64,000 bases of DNA from Marthasterias glacialis (Eukaryota; Echinodermata; Asteroidea; Forcipulatida; Asteriidae). Location of the stretch: positions 11,399,195 to 11,463,194 of the forward strand of contig OU452236.1 in assembly GCA_911728455.2 (NCBI GenBank). Reading direction: 5' to 3'. The notes beneath the pieces were generated by a model. It searched no databases and had not been told where the DNA came from. It worked only from the letters and a program-made list of their open reading frames with translations. The first letter of the stretch is position 1. Every line of letters begins with the position of its first letter. The position numbers and the translations under genes were made by a program. Positions 1 through 10,600 of the stretch are shown here, piece after piece.

Positions 1-350
1 TTTTTTTTTTTCAATACAAATGCAAAGACAAATAAAACGCAAATGGGAGCTACGCTATAAAATGATACTAAAGTTTCATACAAATTGCGTACATGTCAAA
101 GGCGCCGACATGCCACACTGTTTTATTACTAATTGAAATTTTGGAATGTTGGCAGCTATGCTGGTCACTGGGCCATTTATTTCATTCCTTAAACCATCTC
201 AGCTCCCTGGGGAGTATACAGCCTGTGCTGCCAAGTATGTAGCCCACCAAGCTTAATCAATCACATGAACCCATCTCTGCCCTCACAGGTACCCATTTAT
301 CCCTGGGTGAAGATAAGCATTTATAAAATGACTTGCTCAAATGCACAAGT

Positions 351-433
351 GTCATGACTGGGATTCGAACCCACACCCTGATGACTCGGCCACTAGCATT
401 TAAGTCTGATGCACTAAAACACTTGGCCATGAC
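351..433 (-). repeat. tRNA-Leu-like sequence (SINE head or tRNA pseudogene)
   Basis: Read on the minus strand this 83-nt stretch has a type II tRNA layout. The near-complementary ends are GTCATGG and TCATGAC. There is a box A-like TGGCCAAGTG, a CTTAAAT anticodon-loop-like segment (would be TAA, Leu) and a perfect box B GGTTCGAATCC. The D-loop region is degenerate. The neighbouring sequence down to the T-run at positions 1-11 could be the body and poly(A) tail of a tRNA-derived SINE on the minus strand, but this is inference. A functional tRNA is less likely. Confidence 0.5.
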
Positions 434-813
434 ATGCCAATGTGTTTAAACCTATAGTTTTCCATACGGTGAAGTAGAGTGTCTGTAAAATCTTGCCAAT
501 GTACCACCGTGGAATTTCAGTTGGTTTCATCCCTATAGCAAGAGGACACGCCATTTTACTTTTCTAGGTTTTTAAATGATTATACAATCATACAAATATT
601 GACAAGTGCTGCTTTGAAGGTACAGCAGGGGTGGGGGGGGGGGTCAACCTAAACATTTTGATGATTTTTGGACGACCCCAAAATATAGAAACTATACATA
701 CTTTGGGAGAATCAGGCAGTCCTGTTGGTGGGTTAGACGATCAGATATCTACTGCAGAATGTGGGAAAGTTATGGGTCTCCTAGTAAGTTTCGTTCATTG
801 TTATTTTTGACAG

Positions 814-985
814 GCAATCTAAGCCAGATATGAATGCAGATCCTAGCGGTGGAGTCATGGACATGATGAAGAAGATGTATGATGAGGGAGATGATGAGAT
901 GAAGAGGACCATTGCTAAGGCCTGGACAGAGTCAAAAGACAAGCAGGGAATGGGAATGGGGATGGGGATGGGGATGGGGATGTAA
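814..985 (+). CDS. CACYBP: CACYBP/SIP, last coding exon (calcyclin-binding protein)
   Basis: Last exon of a calcyclin-binding/Siah-interacting protein gene; the rest lies upstream of the window. A TTTTTGACAG acceptor precedes position 814. The exon starts with one base finishing a codon, then 56 sense codons and TAA at 983-985. The peptide has the family C-terminal SGS-type segment: [20 protein letters not shown] followed by [14 protein letters not shown] matches the conserved 'MKKIYxxGDDxMKRTIxKAWxESR' pattern of vertebrate CacyBP. The protein is an adaptor linking Siah-type E3 ligases, Skp1 and S100 proteins in beta-catenin turnover (family knowledge). Oddity: the C-terminus is extended by a GGGATG microsatellite that encodes repeated Gly-Met. 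Identification by motif recall, good confidence. Confidence 0.8.
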
Positions 986-1900
986 CCCTGGGACGAGAAT
1001 ATTGTGTGGATGTTTATGGGGAGGGGTCTAAAAGCTACTTTACCAAGGCAGTCAAGTGGGTGGGTAACTCTGGGGGGTCAGGGTAGGCCCAAAGGCTACT
1101 TCACCAAGGCAGTCAGTCAATGATTCATCAGACATTGTACGAGTGGATAATCCAGGGTGGATGTGTGTAGTGTATGTTTGCCAAGGCTGTAATGAATTGC
1201 CTCGAAGCACATGTGCACAGATAACTACACACCCAACATTCTCAGGGTTCTACATGTATTTCTCATGTAGAGAGGGGGGGTAGATGGCAGAGCTGTGTAT
1301 TGAGAGAGTTGTGACATTGAGTGACCAGTTTTCTTTGGTCATGTGGTTGCTGGATGCCATTTGCAGTCCAAATGTAGCACAACTCAATGTGTAGTCTTGT
1401 CTGGTACACTGTGTGCACATGCGGTTTTTGGTCCAAAAATGGCTTCTTATTGCAAGTTATTGCAACTCTCTTGATGCACAGCTCTGGTACATGGTATTAA
1501 CCATATGACTGCCTACCTGTTAACAATTTGGGGGCGGGGGCACAGATTTGTTAGATTATCAATTAACAGCTGCCTCTGGTAAATTGAACCAATTGTCATA
1601 ACAAGGCACTACACAAATGTTGGTATTTAAAATTAAAATCAACAGAGCTACACTATGTTTAGTTTTTACATTTTATTGCCTCGTTACATTTACCTATCTT
1701 GTTCAATGCATTTTTCACCAAACCTTTAAAAATGTGTGGTATAAAACATGTATTGACCATTTTGTAATAATTCCAAACAATTGATGTGATAAAACAAAAA
1801 TTTAACACCTCTTCAAAAATCAAAGTTGGTACAAAACATTTTGTTGTGTGACTAATTTCTAGATGATGTGTGCTTGTTCTGATTAATATCTTTCAACCAG
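986..1900 (+). other. 3' UTR / intergenic sequence after CACYBP
   Basis: No coding sequence recognised. It contains a short imperfect direct repeat (ctactttaccaaggcagtcaag at about 1033 and ctacttcaccaaggcagtcag at about 1097) and G-rich runs. This is probably the CACYBP 3' UTR followed by spacer before the convergent SelJ gene. No clear AATAAA was found close to the stop. Confidence 0.4.
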
Positions 1901-1904
1901 TAGC

Positions 1905-2340
1905 TGGGGGATGCCATGTATCAACGCAAATATTTTTCGAGCCAGCAAACGGGTGACATTAAAACACGCCATTAAGTAAAATCACAATACTGAAACAAAG
2001 GTTGCCCAGAGATTCCAAAGCAGAGCATGCACAGACCACGCACAGGCATGTATCACGACACACCCAGACTCGTATAGTTGAACTTGTCCCTTTTCTAAAG
2101 ATCTTCCTTATGGGGTCCATTCTTCCTATTGATATTCCTCGTGGGGTCCATTGGTCGGTTGTTGTCCGGACCCCACAAGCACTGGTGGGTAAGTACCGTC
2201 TAATACTTGTTTCACCTACACAAAGACAAAACATGGTCTTAAATATTTTGCCGTTTTCTGGATATTGAGAGGTGGTTTTTCGAAATCCCCGATTCCAGAC
2301 CTTTTTCTTTTTGTTCCAAGAAGAGGATTACAAGACATTA
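1905..2340 (+). repeat. Interspersed repeat family R2, copy 1 (interrupted)
   Basis: Shares long stretches with 3668-4195 (same orientation) and 57895-58440 (opposite orientation). Shared parts are the 'accagtag' start, 'cccagagattccaaagcagagcatgcacagaccac' equivalents, 'caaagacaaaacatggtcttaaatattttgcc' and 'gttccaagaagagg'. This copy has about 115 extra bases near 2072-2188 that the other two lack. The short open frames on both strands over this repeat are shadows. Confidence 0.65.
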
Positions 2341-2409
2341 ACAGCTTTCCACCATTGTTAGCAATGGCATAAATTTAACGCAACATAATTTAGACAACCA
2401 TATTTTGAC

Positions 2410-2590
2410 CACAAGTACTTAAAATCCGAGTACATTTTCAGTTGAGTATTGATTACATGACTTTGAGTACAGGTTATTTTTTCAGTTGAGTATCGAGTAT
2501 GGCTCGTTGAATACAATCCGAGTATGAGTTCCATAAAAACAGTACTCGAGTAGTACTTGATATGAGTACCAAGTACAAGTATTACAACAC
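2410..2590. repeat. GAGTA-rich degenerate repeat
   Basis: Many GAGTA/TACTC pentamers in variable spacing (cgagtacatttt, gagtattgatt, gagtacagg, gagtatcgagtatgg, tactcgagtagtacttgatatgagtaccaagtacaagtattac). It looks like the degenerate end of a DNA transposon or a simple-sequence remnant. No gene. Confidence 0.45.
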
Positions 2591-2738
2591 TTCTGCTTCT
2601 TGCACACAGTACATGTAGATGTAGTTATACTGTAGATGTTTTAAATGTAAACATTTTTTCCCCCCAAGTGCCACATGCAAAAAAAGTTGACTTTACTACA
2701 CTGCATATTAACCCAAAATGTTTGCCTGTCTAAGTCCC

Positions 2739-3178
2739 GGGCCCAATTTTATAAAGCTGTTCAGCAAAATATAATGTATCTTGGTTGAGACTAGTTCCCT
2801 GCTAAATGTTGGTTAGCAGAAAGGTTTACTAAGCACCATTTTCTGCTAAACAGCTTTATGAAGCTGCTTTCATGGAGCTGCTTATGCAGAATATTTTGCT
2901 TAACAATTTTCTGCTAGGCAAAACTAAGCAGGAAACCAGTCATAAATGGTACATGTGACATAGTATATTGGTTGGTAACCATTTTCTGTTAACACAATTG
3001 TTTTGTGCTTAGCTACTTTTTGTGCTTACGCACAACCAAATTAGTTTACAGATTAAGGTTATCAGCCAAAATGCCATGAAACATGCACCTCTGTGACTGG
3101 TATCCTACTCATTTTTGCTTAGCAGGAAATTTTTAAACAATCTGTTCTGCTTAAGCAACTCTATGAACTTGGGCCCTG
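2739..3178. repeat. Interspersed repeat family R1, copy 1
   Basis: A ~440-bp repeat bounded by gggcccaatttTataaagctg and ctctatgaacttgggccc, which are inverted with respect to each other. Inside are 'gcttaacaattttctgct', 'aagcaggaaaccagtcataaatggtacatgtgaca' and 'ttttgtgcttagctactttttgtgctta'. Partial copies lie at 29921-30014 plus 30297-30385, 46737-46905 and 58735-58918. Probably a non-autonomous DNA element. Confidence 0.65.
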
Positions 3179-3667
3179 GTCTCTAACATCTAGGCTACTT
3201 TTCATGGCACTGCTTATCGTAGACATCTGATGGCCCATTGAACTACACACTGTTCCAGTGGTAAACGCATAATTCTGTGGTAAACAGAGCCATGAAGGCA
3301 GTCCAGGTCTCGGTATCTCAACAAAAATAATCTTAGGAAGTACATGAAATCATAATAATTAAAATATTATCTGCAAGAAATCTTAATGTTAAACATTAAA
3401 AATTTTATATTCAATGTAGAAATTTTGAATCTTAAAATAAGAGCAGGAAAAAGTCACACACAGTAAGCAATTATGCTATTTTAGCCGTAACATTTTTCTG
3501 ATAAGCAACAGTTCTGGTGCTTTTTACAGCCAATGTTTGTGCTTAAGTAGCTCTATAAAATTGCCTTAGAAAGAAGCTCATTCAGAAGCTTTATAGAATT
3601 CTTTATCCTGAAACAGTTGAGTAACTAAAATATACAATATGTTTATACAATCAAAGTTTTGCATTTA

Positions 3668-4195
3668 ACCAGTAGTCGCCAGTTGACGTGTATACACGCA
3701 AATGTTTCCCCTGCCTGGAAACGCCGTGTAAAGATGCTGTGTAAAATCGGAATACTGGAACAAAGGTCGCCCAGACATTCCACTGCTGAGCATGCACAGA
3801 CCACACACACACACCGTCTAATGCTTCGTTTCACCCACACAAAGACAAAACATGGTCTTGAATATTTTACCATTTTCTGGCTATTGAGAGGTGGTTTTTG
3901 CATAATCCCCAATTTTAGACCTTTGTCCTTTTGTTCCAAGAAGAGGTTTCCACCATTGTTTATTCATTTCATTTCGGCTTAATAGAGGAAAGTCAGAGTA
4001 AACCAGGAATCCAGTCATGGTTCCGGGTTTAGTACCATCCTATGTGGCAGGTAGCTATTCACGGTGCATGAATTTGACATTTTCTCGGTCGAGAAAACAA
4101 AATGCACGATGCAATAAAGAGAATCTTCGTTCTCTTGGCTTTGTCAAGTGAGGGTTTCTTTGTTAGCGTTAGTCTCTAAGAAAAATTATTCTGGC
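3668..4195 (+). repeat. Interspersed repeat family R2, copy 2 (most complete)
   Basis: Matches 1905-2340 over its first half and continues through 'tttgacattttctcggtcgagaaaacaaaatgcacgatgcaataaagagaatcttcgttctcttggctttgtcaag'-type sequence that recurs at 57895-58050 (reversed) and 59365-59560. Overlapping open frames at 3643-3982 on both strands come from the repeat. It lies in the 3' side of the SelJ gene. Confidence 0.65.
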
Positions 4196-4199
4196 AATT

Positions 4200-4558
4200 C
4201 TTACAAAATTCTCCCAGGGGAATGGGGAAAAATGCAGCAACTGGTTGAACTTAATAAGGTGTTTTTACTGCTGCAAAAAGTATTGCACTTTTTGGCACTT
4301 TTTTAAATTTACACAAATTCTCAACAAAACTTAATAAGACATTAAAATATTGCTGTTATACTCATATTGATTAATATATCTCAGTATTTGATTTAAACTA
4401 TTCCATGACATTATGGGTATGGCAATGCCGTCAAAAATCAAACATGTCCAAAGACATTTAGTTCAACTTCATCATAAAATCAAAAATGTCATAGAAAAAT
4501 TTTAATTCAAAATTCTAAGATATAGGAAAAAGTTAAATATGTTGATGTAAAGAGTAAG
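4200..4558 (-). other. SelJ 3' UTR (SECIS expected here or further on)
   Basis: AT-rich sequence after the SelJ stop. On the minus strand it holds ATGA cores at about 4491, 4474/4471 and 4365, and a strong small hairpin AAATGTC-tttg-GACATgTT (about 4460-4440). None gives a convincing ATGA / AA / TGA SECIS fold by hand. The nearest is ATGAGTATAACAGCAA, with a weak complementary arm ending GTTGAG (about 4365-4319). Confidence 0.45.
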
Positions 4559-4663
4559 TTATTCTGGAAGTTTGATTGCAACTAACTTTTGTGAAAGTTC
4601 TAAGACCTTGGAGTAGGAAAATGTCTTAGATTTCCATGAATCTGGAATACCTTGTAAGCCGTT
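4559..4663 (-). CDS. SelJ: SelJ exon 7 (stop codon)
   Basis: 105 bp from acceptor TTTCAAACAG to TAA at 4561-4559. Encodes NGLQGIPDSWKSKTFSYSKV then LELSQKLVAIKLPE. GLxGIPxxW is the expected end of J1-crystallin/ADP-ribosylglycohydrolase proteins. Confidence 0.8.
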   Translation of the reverse strand, partial: NGLQGIPDSWKSKTFSYSKVLELSQKLVAIKLPE

Positions 4664-7600
4664 CTGTTTGAAAGGACAAAAATAGATAACAAGACAAATT
4701 TGAGTAAGGCAGAACTTTACAACGTGAACAAAGTTTTGTTTTGTTTTTGTACAATAACAGAAATTCAAACCATGTTTTATATCATACTTGATGGATACTT
4801 GCATGATTATTATTATTATTGTTGTCAACTTTCATTTTAAAGTTTGATGCCAGATGTTAAAATAACTGGATTTTTCCGTAATTAAAGAACATTTTTGAAA
4901 ACTTACTCGTGCTCCAAGACAAGAACCGATGAACCCAGATCGACTGGCATTGCAGCCTCCAGCCATTATGGTTGTCCGGACAGCAGTTGCTAGGTCTGTG
5001 TGGTTGATCAGCGAATGAAGGGCCGACTGAAAGGCCCCAGGTAAGTCTGCAAAGACAAACAAAAGAAAAACTGCTGAAGGTAGATCCAAAGGTGTTCAAC
5101 ATTGATGTCGGAAAGCAGCCTTCATTCAAAGAATGTGAAAACAAACTGTGACTGTACCTCAGCTGTTCAGAAAGTATTTCTTTGCCGCATGTCGATGCTC
5201 GCTAGTCTTCTTCTCAAGAACTGTCTTCAATTGACCAATCACAGCTCTGTCTAGGCTGCTAGGGTTGGCCCTTTCAGGGTTAGACAGCTGTTGCATAGTG
5301 GCTTTAATGGCAGCAACTCCATCCATCCCAGGGTGCAACACAAACTGCTCAAAGATTCTGCAATGGAGAGAACCTAAGTGTAAAAAGTGTTTTTAAAAGT
5401 ATGGTATTTACAAAACCTTTCCTCTGTCTTTGTCATCCATTTTGAAAGGCTGAATGAAAACTTCCTAAACCATTATTTCCTTTAACCCTCCCACAGTCTG
5501 ACCATCTAATATCATCCACTGTGGTTTTGAATGATATATAAACTATACCAGCCTGCAGCATGATATTATATGGTGTGTGCATCTACACAGTACACAATCA
5601 ACCCTCCTACTATCTGACCATACAATATCACCCACTGTGGTTTTGAATGATAGTTAAACTATACAAGCCTGTAATATGCTATCTGATATGTGGTGACTGG
5701 TGAATGCATCTACACAGTTAGTTCTTTGCACATTTCTGCCACTACACAAGGCTGTGCAGTAGAATGGTTCGGAACAGTTGGTCAAATCACTGCAAACTGT
5801 TACCATGAGTAGGAGTTACTACCTGGCAGCAGCCATCCCTACGGCAACTGCCTCCTCAGCCACATAAAGCACAGTTGTAACCTCCTCAACTTTTTCAAGC
5901 ATGTCGGCTCTACCTGCGTACATCGCTACTATGGCTACAACTGGAACAACGGCACCCATGTCGACTACATCTATAGTTCCTGCAAAGTAAAATACCAGGT
6001 TTTAATTAATAAGTTAATTCAAACATTTTGCTTTCCTTTTTCCTTTTTGCCTTTTGCCTCTTGGATTTCAAACATGTACAAGGGACTTAATGTTTATGGA
6101 GCAGCTATTTTGTTTCTCTTCTCTTCAAGTCAATGTAAGCAAACTAAGGCTGGAAAGAATGACCAAATAGTAGTTGCAGCTGTTACTAAGGGTGTTGCTA
6201 TGGGCTTCCTATATTTCAATGCATGTAAACATTGCGACCAAACCACAGCCTTATACAAGAATAAGTATTTATGACCTTTGACCCTCACCTGTGCACTCCA
6301 TACCCTCGGCATACTTAGCAAGGAAGTCTTTCATGACCTTTGAATTCCAGGGTCCATCGATTGGGTAACCCTTCTGCTTGCCACTCTTGAGTACGTACTT
6401 GCTGTTCAGCTTGTTATCATAGCTTGAGCCTGGTCCAAATGTGGCTTTTAATCTCTGTGCAAAATCCGCCTTATCAAAACCTGTTAAGAACAATGAAGTG
6501 TGATTTTCAATTAACAATGGGAGACTTTAAGACATTAGGCAACTGTAAATTTAAAGAATATTCAAGAAAAATTATAGGTCCAGTCCATCCTATCCTAGAC
6601 TTTTATAATGTTACACTATACTATATTATATGCTAGCCTGCCATGTATCATGTGGTGACTGCATCTTCAGAGTACACAGTCAACCCTCCTACTGTCTGAC
6701 CTTTCAATATCATCCACTGTGGTTTTGACTGATGGATGCACTATGCCAGCCTCAAATTATGTGGTCAATGCATCCACAGAGTACACAGTCAACCCTCCTA
6801 CTGTCTGACCATTTAATACCATCCACTGTGGTTTTAAATGATAAATGCACTATGCCAGCCTGCAATATGATGTGATGAAGTCAATGCATACAGAGTACAC
6901 ACATGTTCCGTGCAGTTCTGTGCACCGCTGTTCCACCATACACAACTTAAGCAGTTGAATGGTTTCAAATGATTGGTCAACTCGCTGGACAAGTTTCCCA
7001 AGATAAGGAGGGTTGACTCTGCTGTACTTATTATTGTCAAATAAGTTGATCAGGAATATTTTTGTCATCATGACAGCTAACCTTTTCAGCCTAAAATATA
7101 AAAGACCTTTCAAACCATAACCCAAAGAGTTGTTGGTTTTGACCATCAAATTTGAAAGCAACGAACATCCTCCAGTTTTAATATGTGAGAGTACATAAGT
7201 TAGATGACTTCAGAAATATACAAATACTCTGAAACAAAGAAATGATTTAAATGTAAACAAATCAACTACCTTCACACGCAACTAATGATTCCAGAAGTGT
7301 TTGGGTGTGGTCAGCATAACCCGTTCCCCTTCCAGTCTCAATACGATAGAACGGATTGTGAGACGGTTCCCAGAATTCAACTGAGTCTGTGTGACCTCCG
7401 ACAATGCCATCCAACTTGTTCAGGTTGTAAATCCAATGTAGTGGTTGGGCTATTAAAAGAAAAACAAAATATTTTCTTAGTTTTTTCTTAGTTCAAGAAG
7501 ATTATTAAAAACTACTCTCAAGACCCAAACTGACCAACATAATTACATCATCTCATTTTTAAGTAATAATTTTATGAAAGTAGAGTTTTTAATCACTGGC

Positions 7601-10600
7601 GTAACCAGAGGGGAGCCCCCACCCCCCTCCAAACCTGTGAGCCAAGATTCTGGCTTCAAACTGATTAGTTACCCACCCCACCCTCATAAATCTTATTAAT
7701 TCCCCATTGCACAGTCCTGCTGGCCCTCACCCTCTGTGCACCCAGACCACACAGGCCATTCCCACAGTTCCTTGTCCCTTGCCCCAAAAATGACCACCAT
7801 GTCAGTGACCAAAATAGCTCTATATAAAATGTCCTTAGTTTTTATCTTAGATGCTCCATCCATGGTTAGCCCAGTGCTCAGGCCTTGATCTTCACCGAGG
7901 CCATAGAGGCAATTGGCCTCATGCCCTGTCGAGTTGGCCAGCATGCCCTTCAGAAAAATTGCACTGTCACTACCAACTTGGCCAGCATGCCCTTGTACAA
8001 ATCCTCTGATTTGGCCAGCAAAGGCCTGCCCCTGTTTTTCTTAAAGATCAAGCCCTGGTGCTACATCTGTATACAATTTGCCCCATCCAGTTCTCTTCAA
8101 GTTTCTTCTGTCTCTCTGACTCTTCAACTTCAAGACACTCTTGGAGCCACAGATTTTGGAATAAATATCATCTGAAAATTAGCCTAAAAGAGAAAGCCTA
8201 CTGCTGTGTCCTTTTATAGTTCAACAATTCAGCCAGCTCCCGTAACACACGCATCCCATTTTAAGTGTTACAAACCTTTCTCCACCCCCTCTTGCCCTCT
8301 CCCCAATGATAATACAAACAATGCACAAATGAATGGTCTGATACATTAAGTAGGCCCCCTCACAAATTATGTCTTTGCCCCACCCCCATGAAAATGCCAG
8401 GTTACGCCATTGTTTTACAATGAATGTGTTGTGTGGGTAGTTGAATGACTAGTAATATTCTAAGTATCTGTCCAATTCCAAAACTGCCTCCCATCTTCAC
8501 TTGAACACGGAGCTCTCAATACCACCCCAAAAGAAAAGAAAATAATGCAGAATCATATTAAATCAATAAATAATTAATTAAACAAAAACATTTAAAAAAT
8601 TAATAATAAATAAAGTAGAAAAATAAATAAATCCATTAAAAATGGTATAAACTAAACAAAGATCATATTTAAACAAGTAAATATAGAAGTAAATAAAAAA
8701 TATAAATAAATCAATTAAAAATAAATTGTAAGACAAAAACCCAGGCTGATTATATGACTGGTTCCAATACACCCCTTTCCGGCCCCTCACTCTCAACAAA
8801 GAATCAATGTTTAGAAATGACAAGTGTGATATTTCCCCTGGAATGTCTAGTTGACTTTTTGCATTGCTCTAGTGAGTCTAGTACAAGATGTGGTTATGAC
8901 AGTGTCAAAAGGGAGGAGCCAGGCTGCTGATCACACTTGTAACACAATAACAAAATAAAACTGTAAGGCCATCCATGCATGGATGGCCATGGAATGAAAT
9001 GTCAATGACTGAGCATCCCCCCTTCCGTTGCATATGAAAGATTATACAATGAAAGATTATACAATACAGTGCTTACTTAAACACACATAGCATGTATGGG
9101 TAATCTTTATCCCCGATCGAGGCAAGCAATTTACATATTTTATTATCTATCTATAATATACTATGTGAGTAACATGTCTGTTTGTTACGCAAAAACTCAA
9201 AGGTGCTGGAAATTGTCCAGGGTCATTGTTTTGGACCCACATTCAGGCTAAAGGCTTTATTTGTTTTTTTCTTCCGAAACCATTCAATAGTGATTTTTAG
9301 GGATAATAAATTCATTGACAGAGGACTTGTCAGACAAAAGAAGCGTGCGCAACAATGTTTCAACAACCATAACAACGTTCACTCACTTGTCATTCATGTG
9401 TACGCATGGGTAGGCACACACACCGTTTTATATGGGGACGTTTACAAAACAATGGAACAAAAGTCCCCAAGTAGTAGAAAAAGGGCGGTTGAGGAACAGG
9501 GGAATCCCCAAAGGTCATTGACCCCAAAGGTCACGAGGTCAAAAGTCAATAACCCCGAGGAGGGGACCCCTACCACAATCGTCAACCGGTCCTTTATATA
9601 TTTTTTAATAAATTGGTTTTTAATCGATCACTTAGGTTTTATAATTATTTAAAAACGTCTAAAGATTATCTTTAGACGTTATAAATGGAGTGTACGTTTA
9701 GAGTCAAAGATGGTTTTGTGTTTATTAATAGTATGTCTTAATCTTTTAATAAATTTATTACATTTAACGTTACATCTTTGAGCATTATTATTTCTAATCA
9801 AGATGAAGATTCTACGATTATATGTATCCTCGGGAGAGAGTCCTTGGAGCTGCTCGATGTGAGGGTCGAGGGGTTATTTCAACTAAATGTAAAGCACCTT
9901 CAATTATTCATTAAAAACATCTTATGCAAACAAGCCTTACTCCTAATAATTTTGAAGACTAATTTAACGATAAAGATAACCGCGGCCAACGTCGTCGAGG
10001 AGGGATCTATTCCAGTTCTATTCCACTTGATCCCTCCCAGGGTCGTTGAGCCACATATCGTGTCCTCGAGCGAATTGGGGTTTATGAAGAGATTTATAAA
10101 CTCGTCATCTAACGTGCGGTTGGATGTTTTACCTTTTAGAATGACTTTTATTATGGAATCTGACTCGATGTGTCGAATGTATACCCTATCGACGACTGGG
10201 ACTGGTGCGCGCTTTTTTTTTTAACTTAATGCAAACGTCGCCGATACGATTAATAAATTAAAACATCTATCGAAGGAGCTCCAATTTTATATCGAGGAAG
10301 ACTCTTTTAAAATACAGGTTGAGAATGAGCTGGGTACTATTTTTTTTTTACCACGACGTAAAACCGAAAGACAAGAGCCGGAATGCTGCGGGAGCAGTGA
10401 GACTATAGAACAGGAGGGGTTGTCTTTTTGTTTCCAGTGTGGGAGGTGACTGGAATCAGGGATCCCTCTCGAAAGAATTCTTTTTCGATCGATTATACGT
10501 TATTTAAACTCTTACGGCTACACAGCGTACCTTGCGATGCGACGGACTTTACTCCTTTGAAACAACACGCCTGAGAAACTCACCAACACGTAATGTACGA

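Noticed and set aside
3643..3982. Paired ~100-residue frames on both strands, also at 1959-2268
   Set aside because: Both lie in interspersed repeat R2; similarity between them reflects the repeat, not a gene family.
4319..4368. Candidate SECIS (ATGAGTATAACAGCAA..GTTGAG, minus strand)
   Set aside because: The arms pair poorly (one mismatch in the first eight and none beyond); not accepted without a SECIS search.
5159..5341. Treating TGA at 5161-5159 as the true SelJ stop
   Set aside because: A consensus donor follows one base later, and exons 6 and 7 keep phase, length and the family's C-terminal motifs.
9182..9652. 156-residue + frame crossing the left edge of the large element
   Set aside because: Its C-terminal part is the translated TIR, mirrored at 19193-19381; the N-terminal part is flanking intron. 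No gene.
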